Assembly: GCA_900548635.1 (NCBI GenBank)
Contig: URLP01000109.1
Span: forward strand, 1 to 5,936
Direction of reading: 5' to 3'
Origin: an uncultured Megasphaera sp.
GTDB taxonomy: Bacteria; Bacillota; Negativicutes; Veillonellales; Megasphaeraceae
Length of the DNA stretch: 5,936 nt
The notes under the pieces were generated by a model, which ran no database searches, was not told where the DNA came from, and saw only the letters and a list, made by a program, of their open reading frames with translations. Below are positions 1-5,328 of the stretch, one piece after another. A program made the translations under genes and the position numbers. Positions within the stretch are counted from its first letter, which is position 1, and each line of letters opens with the position of its first letter.

Positions 1-2
1 CG

Positions 3-272
3 ACCGTTCCCTATGCGCCGCCGGGCTCATCGGAACTGGCCGTCACCTGTGCCGAAGCAGCTAAAACAGCGGACGTCTTCCTCATGGAACGCCACGGCGC
101 GGCCACGGTCGGCAAAGACCTGGACCAGGCCTTCTACCGCCTGGAAACCCTGGAAACTGTCGCCAAGATGTACCGCGATTCCCTCATCTGCGCCGCTGCC
201 AGCAAGTTCCAGCGCAGCCTCCGCACGACAACCAGCAAAGCCCAGCCCTTGAGCTGGTACTTGAAAAAATAA
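3..272 (+). CDS. Class II aldolase/adducin-family protein, C-terminal part (5' end outside window)
   Basis: The frame is open from the left edge to a TAA at 270-272 and gives about 89 residues. It contains a Y-x-x-P-G-S-x-E-L-A stretch followed by FLMERHGAATVGKDLDQAF. This fits the C-terminal half of class II aldolases such as L-fuculose-phosphate aldolase, where the His of the H-G pair is one of the zinc ligands. Known family members cleave or epimerise sugar phosphates, or act on related substrates, in the cytoplasm. The remaining part cannot define the substrate, and the upstream His ligands and the catalytic acid lie outside the window. The gene converges on the minus-strand rqcH gene and shares its terminator at 340-373. 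The family call is fairly secure; FucA, RhaD, AraD-like or methylthioribulose-phosphate dehydratase-like roles cannot be separated. Confidence 0.85.
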   Translation, partial: TVPYAPPGSSELAVTCAEAAKTADVFLMERHGAATVGKDLDQAFYRLETLETVAKMYRDSLICAAASKFQRSLRTTTSKAQPLSWYLKK

Positions 273-340
273 AAAGTTTGAAGTTTGGAGTTTGAAGTTG
301 TAGGGGGCGCCTGCAACTTCAAACTGAAGACTGCAAATTA
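273..340. repeat. AGTTTG-rich inverted repeat, copy A
   Basis: AGTTTGAAGTTG at 289-300 is perfectly complementary to CAACTTCAAACT at 314-325, giving a 12-bp stem with a 13-nt loop. Outside this core the arms stay partly complementary, from about 274 on the left to about 340 on the right. The left arm is itself made of tandem AGTTTGA/AGTTTGG units. The element abuts the stop codon of the aldolase gene and is followed directly by a terminator. A related module lies at 2217-2311. Its function is unknown; a REP- or MITE-like intergenic element or an RNA-stabilising hairpin is possible. Confidence 0.7.
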
Positions 341-373
341 AAAGGACCCTCGCTTCATGCGGGGGTCCTTTTT
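340..373. terminator. Bidirectional intrinsic terminator between converging genes
   Basis: AAAAGGACCCTCGC (340-353) pairs with GCGGGGGTCCTTTT (359-372), a 14-bp stem with one G-T wobble and a TTCAT loop. On the plus strand the stem runs into five Ts, serving the aldolase gene. On the minus strand it is also followed by TTTT and lies 8 nt past the rqcH stop codon. The geometry is that of a classical rho-independent terminator working in both directions. Confidence 0.9.
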
Positions 374-381
374 GCTAGCCG

Positions 382-2085
382 TTATTTCTTCGGTTCTACG
401 ATGTAAGTGGTCTGGTTGGTGAAGATGACGTAGCCTGGGACGGCGTGGGCCGGTTTTTTGACGTGGCGTACGAGGGTGCAGTCGACTTCGACTTTCGAGC
501 TTTCCCGGGCCTTGCTGTAGTAGGCGGCTAGTTCGGCAGCCCGTTCGATCTGGGCATCCGTCGGCGTCACGTTGTGGCAGGCGAGGATGACGTGGGAGCC
601 GGGCTGGTTCTTGACATGGAACCAGAGGTCATAGGGATGGGCTTTTTTCAGAGTCAGGAAGTCGTTCTGCCGGTTGTTGCGGCCAATCCAGATGTCCAGG
701 CCGTCGACCTTTAGGGTCAGGATGTCCTGGGCCGATTCTTTCTTCAGCTTTTCCTTGTTGTGGCCGCTGATCAGGCCGACCTGCTTCATTTCCGCCTTGA
801 TGTCGGCGATTTCTGCTTTTGTGCTCGTGTTTTCCAGGGCGTATTCCAGGGAGTAGAGGTAATCCAGGTGCTTCTGGTTTTCGTCGTGGAGCTGGGCCGA
901 CATCTGCTTGCGGTTGCGCATCTTCGTATAGCGCTTGTAGTAGCGGTTGGCATTGTCCGTCATGGAGTACGCCGGGGTGAGGGGGATGGTCACCTTTTCC
1001 TGTTCCTCTGAGAGGAGGTTCTTGACAGTGACTTGTTTTTCATGGTCGTGCTTTTCGTAGGCATAGATCATCAGGAGATCGCCGTAGAGCTTGTACGTGT
1101 CCATCTTCTTCGTTTCCTTCATTTCCGCGGCGATGCGCTTGATCTTGCGCTTCTGCTTCTCAATGAGCTTAGCGACCTTTTTCTGGAGCTGTTCCTGTTC
1201 ACCGTTCAGGCTGCGGTGCGTGGCCTGGTATTCACTGAGGTAGGTCTCGATGAGCTTGAAGTGGCGCCGCGGGTACTGCGAGAGGCTGTGCAGTTCCAGG
1301 GGGAAGATGACTTCCTTGCCTTTGACGGTGTAGACATAGGCGCCGGAGATATTCGCCAGGCGCTTGCCGAACTCTTCGACCGTGCGGCACCAGGTGAGGC
1401 GGTCTGCCGGCGACAGTTCGCCGACGGGCGTCGTCACGGAGAGGCCCGAGTCGAAGGCCAGTTCGTTGAGGACGACCGTGCTCATGCCGTTGAAGCGCTT
1501 CAGCATCCACGTCTTCAGCGGTTCATCCGTGCCGGTCGTCATCATTTCCGTCAGCTCCTGGGCCGAGAAGGAGAAGGGGTCCATGCGCATGAAATTCGGC
1601 GGGAAGGCATACGGTTCATGCGGCGCAATCGTGCGCAGGGCCTGCTTGTTCTTGCCCGTCTTGATCAGGGCTTCGATGATTGTCCCGTCTTCCGTGAAGA
1701 TGACGTTGCTGTATTTGCCCATCAGTTCGACGTGGATCTTGCGCGTCACCAGGCGGCCCGACATGTCGAGGACGTCGATGTCGATGTCGATGAGGCGGTC
1801 CAGGTGCAGCTGGGCGATGGCGGCGATGCGGCCGTTTTCATAATACTTGCGCAGGAACATGCAGAGCCCCGTCGGGACGTCCGGCGTCGGCGGCATCGTC
1901 TCGGCGATGTACAGGCGCGGCGAATCGTCGAGGGTGATGACCAGATGATGGATGCCCGTATCATTGAAGATGCGGAAATAAAGGGAACGGGCATCGAGCT
2001 GATAAATCTTGGAAATCTGGCCGCCCTTCAAAATATCGGCCAGCTCATTCGTAATACAATGTAATGTGATACCGTCCAAATTCAT
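382..2085 (-). CDS. rqcH: RqcH / NFACT-family ribosome quality-control protein (annotated in older records as fibronectin-binding protein A)
   Basis: This complete 567-residue protein has the usual RqcH length. Domains in order are NFACT-N (about 1-180), a helix-hairpin-helix region (about 180-245), a charged coiled-coil arm (about 285-330, with a second helical part near 380-445), and NFACT-R (about 460-560). NFACT-R carries the strongly conserved DIWIGRNNRQNDFLTLK (464-480) and WFHVKNQPGSHVI (488-500). An Asp-Arg pair at 96-97 corresponds in position to the D97/R98 pair that Bacillus subtilis RqcH needs for tRNA-Ala binding. Known RqcH proteins bind obstructed 50S subunits and, with tRNA-Ala, add C-terminal poly-alanine tails that mark stalled peptides for degradation. 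The ATG at 2085 is preceded by AGGAGG (2098-2093) at a 7-nt spacing, and a promoter lies upstream at 2127-2156. It appears monocistronic. Family assignment is firm; the tailing activity is inferred by homology. Confidence 0.95.
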   Translation of the reverse strand: MNLDGITLHCITNELADILKGGQISKIYQLDARSLYFRIFNDTGIHHLVITLDDSPRLYIAETMPPTPDVPTGLCMFLRKYYENGRIAAIAQLHLDRLIDIDIDVLDMSGRLVTRKIHVELMGKYSNVIFTEDGTIIEALIKTGKNKQALRTIAPHEPYAFPPNFMRMDPFSFSAQELTEMMTTGTDEPLKTWMLKRFNGMSTVVLNELAFDSGLSVTTPVGELSPADRLTWCRTVEEFGKRLANISGAYVYTVKGKEVIFPLELHSLSQYPRRHFKLIETYLSEYQATHRSLNGEQEQLQKKVAKLIEKQKRKIKRIAAEMKETKKMDTYKLYGDLLMIYAYEKHDHEKQVTVKNLLSEEQEKVTIPLTPAYSMTDNANRYYKRYTKMRNRKQMSAQLHDENQKHLDYLYSLEYALENTSTKAEIADIKAEMKQVGLISGHNKEKLKKESAQDILTLKVDGLDIWIGRNNRQNDFLTLKKAHPYDLWFHVKNQPGSHVILACHNVTPTDAQIERAAELAAYYSKARESSKVEVDCTLVRHVKKPAHAVPGYVIFTNQTTYIVEPKK

Positions 2086-2101
2086 AGAGGTACCTCCTTA
2101 T

Positions 2102-2143
2102 CTCACTCAAAAAATCAATCCCCTTTATCATAGCATGAGTGAG
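2102..2143. repeat. 8-bp inverted repeat spanning the rqcH promoter/leader
   Basis: CTCACTCA at 2102-2109 and TGAGTGAG at 2136-2143 are perfect inverted copies 26 nt apart. One arm lies in the -35/-10 spacer and the other in the predicted 5' leader of rqcH. It could be a pair of regulator half-sites, or chance. The arms cannot form a hairpin in the mRNA, because the upstream arm lies before the predicted start site. Confidence 0.35.
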
Positions 2144-2156
2144 CCGATCCTGTGAA
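2127..2156 (-). promoter_or_regulatory. Sigma70-type promoter of rqcH
   Basis: On the minus strand TTCACA (2156-2151, 5/6 to the -35 consensus) and TATGAT (2132-2127, 5/6 to the -10 consensus) are separated by 18 bp. Transcription would begin near 2120, giving a leader of about 35 nt that carries the AGGAGG Shine-Dalgarno at 2098-2093. Confidence 0.65.
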
Positions 2157-2195
2157 GAGGGCGGGCCGTATATCGTACAAAGGCTTCTGCCATTA

Positions 2196-2204
2196 TGCTA
2201 TAAT
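2196..2204 (+). promoter_or_regulatory. Candidate extended -10 promoter pointing into the inverted repeat
   Basis: TG-C-TATAAT on the plus strand is a perfect extended -10 element (TG at 2196-2197, TATAAT at 2199-2204). The sequence 17 bp upstream is a poor -35 (TACAAA, 2176-2181, 3/6). A start near 2211 would read into the 17-bp inverted repeat and end at the hairpin at 2278-2311. No convincing gene lies downstream on this strand, so this is either a small-RNA promoter or a chance match. Confidence 0.3.
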
Positions 2205-2216
2205 CTTTTTTCTAAA

Positions 2217-2276
2217 AGTTTGTAGTTTGCAGTGGATGGCTTTAATTAATAACATCAGTACTGCAAACTACAAACT
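2217..2276. repeat. AGTTTG-rich inverted repeat, copy B
   Basis: AGTTTGTAGTTTGCAGT (2217-2233) and ACTGCAAACTACAAACT (2260-2276) are a perfect 17-bp inverted repeat around a 26-nt AT-rich loop. As in copy A at 273-340, the arms are built from AGTTTG units. A terminator with a CGCTT(A/C)ATGCG loop region directly follows on the same side. The matching layout indicates one family of intergenic elements. Confidence 0.75.
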
Positions 2277-2311
2277 AAAAGGGGCTTGTCGCTTAATGCG
2301 ACAGCCCCTTT
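2277..2311 (-). terminator. Intrinsic terminator of the phosphoesterase-yibE/F operon
   Basis: On the plus strand AAAGGGGCT (2278-2286) plus GTCGC (2288-2292) pair with GCGAC (2298-2302) plus AGCCCCTTT (2303-2311), with T2287 bulged and a TTAAT loop. Reading leftward, the stem is followed by TTTT (2280-2277). It lies 39 nt past the yibE/F stop codon. The plus-strand direction has only a short, weak T tract. Confidence 0.85.
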
Positions 2312-2366
2312 CACTGCTTTTCATTGCACTTCACTGCGTTATGCTGCACTTTACTGCTTTTCACTA
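2311..2366. repeat. 10-bp-period degenerate tandem repeat overlapping the yibE/F stop codon
   Basis: Five full units and part of a sixth follow each other at exactly 10 bp, starting at 2311, 2321, 2331, 2341, 2351 and 2361, with consensus TCACTGCWYT. The T-G-C core is unchanged in all five complete units. The repeat fills the space between the terminator and the gene, and it encodes the last few residues (EKQ) and the TAA stop of the yibE/F product. Confidence 0.65.
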
Positions 2367-3502
2367 ACCCCTTTCTTCCTCCCATAAAGCCAGGCGCTGC
2401 AAAGGGCGGCTAAAGGTACCGTGAAGATGACGCCGAAGCTGCCTGAGAGGCCTTTCATCAGTTCAATGCAGACGGCATTGCTGTTGATCAGCTGCAGGTA
2501 GGGCAGGTCGTAGGCGTAATCGAGGACCCAGACGCCGAGGGAGCCGCCGAAGAAGGCGAGAATCAATGTGGCAGCCATGGTGCCCATGACGTCGCGGCCT
2601 ACATTCATGCCGGCCTGGAAAATCTGCTGCCGTGTCAGGTCCGGCTGATGGCGCACGAGTTCGCTGCAGGCGCTGGTCACGTCCATGGCGATATCCATGA
2701 CGGCGCCGAGGCTGGCAAAGAGAATGCCCGCAAAGAGGAGCTGACCGACGTCGATGAGCGTGTTCTGGGCGACGAACATCAGGTTTTCGATATTGCTGAC
2801 GTTATAGCCGGACAGGTGAGCGATTTGGCCAAAGATGACGGCGGACAGACAGGCAATGACGATACCGCCGATGGTCGCGGCGAAGGCAGCGCCGGATTTT
2901 GCCGACCAGCCGTTGAGCAGGTAGAGCGTGGCGCCCAGGATAACCGCGGCTGTCACCAGGGCAGCCAGGATAGGCGGCATGCCGCGCAGAATCATGGGGA
3001 AGAAGAAACCGATGAAGCAGCTGAAGGTCAGAACCAAAGCCACCGCGGAAGCGACGCCCTTGCGGCCGCCGATGAGGCAGAGAAGTGCCAGGAAGACGGC
3101 GATGAAGCCGTAGACCGGCCACGTGCGGTCGACGTTATAGACCGTGTGCAGCGAGAGCTGGCCGACCGTGCTGGAAATGACGATGACCGACATACCGGGC
3201 TGCGCGACGGTACCAAAGAGGAGACCGTTCGGGCAGTTCGCTTCGACTGTGCTGCCGTCTTTTAGCTGCAGCATGACAATCTGATCACCGACGCGGGAAC
3301 CGTCTTCCTGGAGGTTATCCTGAACGATGGAAGTGACCGTAGCCTTTTCAAAGACCCGGCCCTGGGTGCTGACCAGCTGGGGTTTGTCGACGGGCTGACA
3401 AACCTGCAGCAGCCAGACGCCGCCGCAGAGGAGGACCAGGACGAGCAGGAAGCGCAGCCATTTCCGGAAAGACTTAGTCTTTGACGATGCTGTAGGAATC
3501 AT
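2351..3502 (-). CDS. YibE/F-family polytopic membrane protein
   Basis: From the ATG at 3502 the product is 383 residues. It has an N-terminal hydrophobic segment (about 16-34), a soluble, probably extracytoplasmic beta-rich domain (about 45-128), then about seven hydrophobic segments between 130 and 375. Signature stretches of the YibE/F family are visible: GAVMDIAMDVTSA (about 266-278), GMNVGRDVMGTM (about 298-309) and the LINS-containing segment (about 338-341). The family's molecular role is not established; a transport function has been suggested only by its topology. The start overlaps the end of the phosphoesterase gene by 29 nt and lacks a strong Shine-Dalgarno, which points to coupled translation. 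A TTG directly before the ATG (3505-3503) is a less likely start. The C-terminal tip is encoded by the 10-bp tandem repeat at 2311-2366. The terminator is at 2277-2311. Confidence 0.9.
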   Translation of the reverse strand: MIPTASSKTKSFRKWLRFLLVLVLLCGGVWLLQVCQPVDKPQLVSTQGRVFEKATVTSIVQDNLQEDGSRVGDQIVMLQLKDGSTVEANCPNGLLFGTVAQPGMSVIVISSTVGQLSLHTVYNVDRTWPVYGFIAVFLALLCLIGGRKGVASAVALVLTFSCFIGFFFPMILRGMPPILAALVTAAVILGATLYLLNGWSAKSGAAFAATIGGIVIACLSAVIFGQIAHLSGYNVSNIENLMFVAQNTLIDVGQLLFAGILFASLGAVMDIAMDVTSACSELVRHQPDLTRQQIFQAGMNVGRDVMGTMAATLILAFFGGSLGVWVLDYAYDLPYLQLINSNAVCIELMKGLSGSFGVIFTVPLAALCSAWLYGRKKGVSEKQ

Positions 3503-5027
3503 CAATTGCTGTGCCCGTTTCTACGTCATACGTGTTGATCGTGAATTCGTTGTCCGTAATGTGGACGACGGAGTACGTCGGACGCCAGCTCTGGCTGCGG
3601 GCGGCGATGTAGTCCTGCTGCTGCGGAATCAGGTTGTAGTATTTCGAACCCGTTGCCGAGTTGGAGGACATGTAGAAGACGCCCTTCGGGTTGTGCAGGA
3701 CGCCCTGTTTCATGTCGGCAATGGTGTAGCAGAGGTTCTGCGATTCGTAGTTGTTCTTGAATTCTTTATTCTTCAGTGCGTTATTCAGGAGCTTATGAGA
3801 CTGGCCCTGCTGGCCTTTCTTCAAGTCGTCGAAAGAAGCATGCTGTTTGCCGTCGCTAGAGAGCTGATACGTACGGGCATAGGTGTGGTCATGGCCCTGG
3901 AGGACGACGTCAATCTTGTTAGCATCATAAATCGGCGTCAGCTGCGTGCGCAGGAGGATGCCGTCAGAATCGGAGTGATCCAGGCCCGTGCCGTAGATGT
4001 CCTGATGCATGACGACGATACGCCATTTCGTGTCCGGATGAGCTTTGATGGCTTTCTTGATCAGCGCTTCATGGTCGGCAGCGTTGTAGTTGTTGGCGTT
4101 GATGACGATGAAGAGGGCATTGCCGTAGGTGTAATAGTAACCGTGGCCGGCTTTCGTCGGGTTGCTTTCTTCCGTGAAGGGGTTCGGTACGTTGAAGTGG
4201 TTCTGGTAACCGGATGTCATGCTGTCGTGGTTGCCGATGCTGCTGGCTTCGGGCAGATTGCGCAGGGCTGCGGCCGAAAGGTAAGCGGCATACTGGATTT
4301 CCTGTTCGTTCAGCTTGGTTGCCGACTGGTCTTCCGCCGGCTGGTTGATTTGGTCGCCAGGAGAGACGAGGAAGTTGATTTCCGGATGCTGCGCGAGGGC
4401 GCTATTAAGGGTCTTGTTCCAGTTGAAAGAGTCATTGCGGGCTGCCATTTCGCCGTCCTGCTTCATCTGAGAACCGGACGGGGTCTGACCGGAAGAAGCA
4501 CCAATCTGCGGGTCGCCGACATACATGAACGTGAAGTCATGCGGGTTGCCGGTCTTGACCTGCTGTGCATCCTGCCACTGGCCGTCGACTTTGACCTGAT
4601 AGTAGTACGTCGTTTCTGGTTTCAGGCCTTTGACCGTAACCTTATTGGAATAGTACTGGTCGCCGTCGATGACCGAACCCGTCGATGCATTGCCTTTGAA
4701 GGTTTTGGCGCCGTTCATGTTCTTCGACGTTGCAATGCGGACCTGAGCGGAGTCGTTCGCTTTCGATTCCCAGCCGAAATTCAGCTTCGAGGCATCGGCA
4801 CCGGGAGCGACGGATACGACTTCATGGTTATTCTTGATCGAATCCCAGTTGTCTTTCCACTGCTGCCAGTCCGTATTGTCCGAGACCGTCGTCTTTGTCG
4901 TCATTTGCGGCGTCAAAGAAGCATCGTTCCAATGTTCCGTAGCAGCATAGACACTGCCGGCAGCCAGACAGATTACAGCGGCTGCATAGGCAGCCATTAC
5001 TTTCTTGCTTTTCTTCAAAGAATACAT
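3474..5027 (-). CDS. Secreted purple-acid-phosphatase-like metallophosphoesterase with fibronectin-III-like N-terminal domain
   Basis: From the ATG at 5027 the product is 517 residues. A Sec signal peptide (lysine-rich start, hydrophobic core, likely cleavage after SVYA at about 28) is followed by a linker, a fibronectin-III-like domain (about 70-160, with the typical L-K-P-E-T-T-Y-Y-Y-Q-V strand) and a calcineurin-like phosphoesterase domain (about 164-460). Metal-binding blocks are all present: GDPQ (D172), PGDQ (D225), GNHD (265-268), MHQD (H341) and GHDHTYAR (378-385). Purple-acid-phosphatase relatives hydrolyse phosphomonoesters or diesters with a two-metal centre; the substrate here is unknown. 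The protein should act outside the cytoplasmic membrane. The start was chosen because AGGAG (5041-5037) is 9 nt from this ATG, whereas it touches the upstream in-frame ATG at 5036. It is first in an operon with yibE/F and has Pho-box-like hexamers upstream, fitting a phosphate-scavenging role. Confidence 0.93.
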   Translation of the reverse strand: MYSLKKSKKVMAAYAAAVICLAAGSVYAATEHWNDASLTPQMTTKTTVSDNTDWQQWKDNWDSIKNNHEVVSVAPGADASKLNFGWESKANDSAQVRIATSKNMNGAKTFKGNASTGSVIDGDQYYSNKVTVKGLKPETTYYYQVKVDGQWQDAQQVKTGNPHDFTFMYVGDPQIGASSGQTPSGSQMKQDGEMAARNDSFNWNKTLNSALAQHPEINFLVSPGDQINQPAEDQSATKLNEQEIQYAAYLSAAALRNLPEASSIGNHDSMTSGYQNHFNVPNPFTEESNPTKAGHGYYYTYGNALFIVINANNYNAADHEALIKKAIKAHPDTKWRIVVMHQDIYGTGLDHSDSDGILLRTQLTPIYDANKIDVVLQGHDHTYARTYQLSSDGKQHASFDDLKKGQQGQSHKLLNNALKNKEFKNNYESQNLCYTIADMKQGVLHNPKGVFYMSSNSATGSKYYNLIPQQQDYIAARSQSWRPTYSVVHITDNEFTINTYDVETGTAIDDSYSIVKD

Positions 5028-5036
5028 GTATGCCAT

Positions 5037-5041
5037 CTCCT
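5037..5041 (-). promoter_or_regulatory. Shine-Dalgarno deciding the phosphoesterase start
   Basis: AGGAG on the minus strand sits 9 nt before the ATG at 5027 but directly abuts the in-frame ATG at 5036. Normal spacing therefore selects the start at 5027 and a 517-residue precursor rather than 520. Confidence 0.7.
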
Positions 5042-5067
5042 GTAAAAGTGTTTTGAATACGCTATTT

Positions 5068-5121
5068 AGTCTAGGCGCCGTTTGTAAGAAAAAAGAACGA
5101 AAAATGTCAAAAAGATGTAAA
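5068..5121 (-). promoter_or_regulatory. Phosphoesterase promoter with 11-bp-phased Pho-box-like hexamers
   Basis: On the minus strand TTTACA (5121-5116), TTGACA (5110-5105) and CTTACA (5088-5083) fall at offsets of 0, 11 and 33 bp, in one helical register; the slot at 5099-5094 is degenerate. Bacillus PhoP boxes are TT(A/T/C)ACA-type hexamers with about this period. TTGACA could also act as a perfect -35, with TACAAA (5086-5081) as a weak -10 at 18 bp. Alternatively TAGACT (5073-5068, 4/6) is the -10, which would put the hexamers at about -22 to -60, the usual PhoP position. Both readings give a promoter for the phosphoesterase operon; Pho control is an inference. Confidence 0.5.
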
Positions 5122-5154
5122 GAAATTACTGAAAAAGCTGCGGCACAAAATCTG

Positions 5155-5171
5155 GAATCATGTAATGATTC
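5155..5171. repeat. Palindrome in the divergent intergenic/CRISPR leader region
   Basis: GAATCA (5155-5160) and TGATTC (5166-5171) are perfect inverted copies around TGTAA. A second small palindrome, GTAAA-T-TTTAC, lies at 5190-5200. These are operator-like but match no regulator I can name. They sit about 160-130 bp before the first CRISPR repeat and 33 bp or more upstream of the phosphoesterase promoter hexamers. Confidence 0.4.
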
Positions 5172-5328
5172 ATAGTCGCTGCAACCTGCGTAAATTTTAC
5201 CAAAAAAATAAGATGTTTTTCAGATGCAGGGAACATGCGGCCTTATAAAGCTATTTTGATTTTTGGGTAATTTTGTTTATAAGCGTTGTAGTTAGGTAGC
5301 GACGCGGTTCAACGTATGATATAATACT
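5172..5328 (+). promoter_or_regulatory. CRISPR leader with two candidate promoters
   Basis: This AT-rich, non-coding stretch directly precedes the first repeat on its 5' side, the expected leader position for this repeat orientation. The left limit is approximate. Candidate promoter 1 is TTGATT (5256-5261), 16 bp, TATAAG (5278-5283), with a start near 5290 and a short leader RNA. Candidate promoter 2 is the perfect extended -10 TG-A-TATAAT (5317-5325), only 3 bp before the first repeat, with a poor -35 (TAGCGA, 5297-5302). No exact IHF site was found by eye. Confidence 0.6.

Noticed and set aside
13..252. A 79-codon plus-strand frame near the left edge
   Set aside because: It lies out of frame within the class II aldolase coding sequence and has a low-complexity S/P/R composition.
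1773..1791. Short GTCGAT hexanucleotide run inside rqcH, considered as a microsatellite
   Set aside because: It encodes the alternating Ile-Asp stretch after the conserved Asp-Arg pair in NFACT-N; only three units, in frame and explained by coding.
1033..2064. A 343-codon open frame on the plus strand opposite rqcH
   Set aside because: It is antisense to a clear conserved gene, has no Shine-Dalgarno and has a composition typical of a shadow frame.
2152..2367. A 71-codon plus-strand frame in the rqcH-yibE/F intergenic region
   Set aside because: It is built from the inverted repeat, terminator and tandem repeat, with no Shine-Dalgarno or recognisable domain.
3561..5045. A 494-codon open frame on the plus strand opposite the phosphoesterase
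   Set aside because: The opposite strand has a complete signal peptide and all metallophosphoesterase motifs; this frame is V/R/F-rich shadow translation.
5172..5328. IHF-binding site expected in an I-F leader
   Set aside because: No sequence matches the WATCAANNNNTTR pattern on either strand by eye; TTGATT at 5256-5261 lacks the other half.
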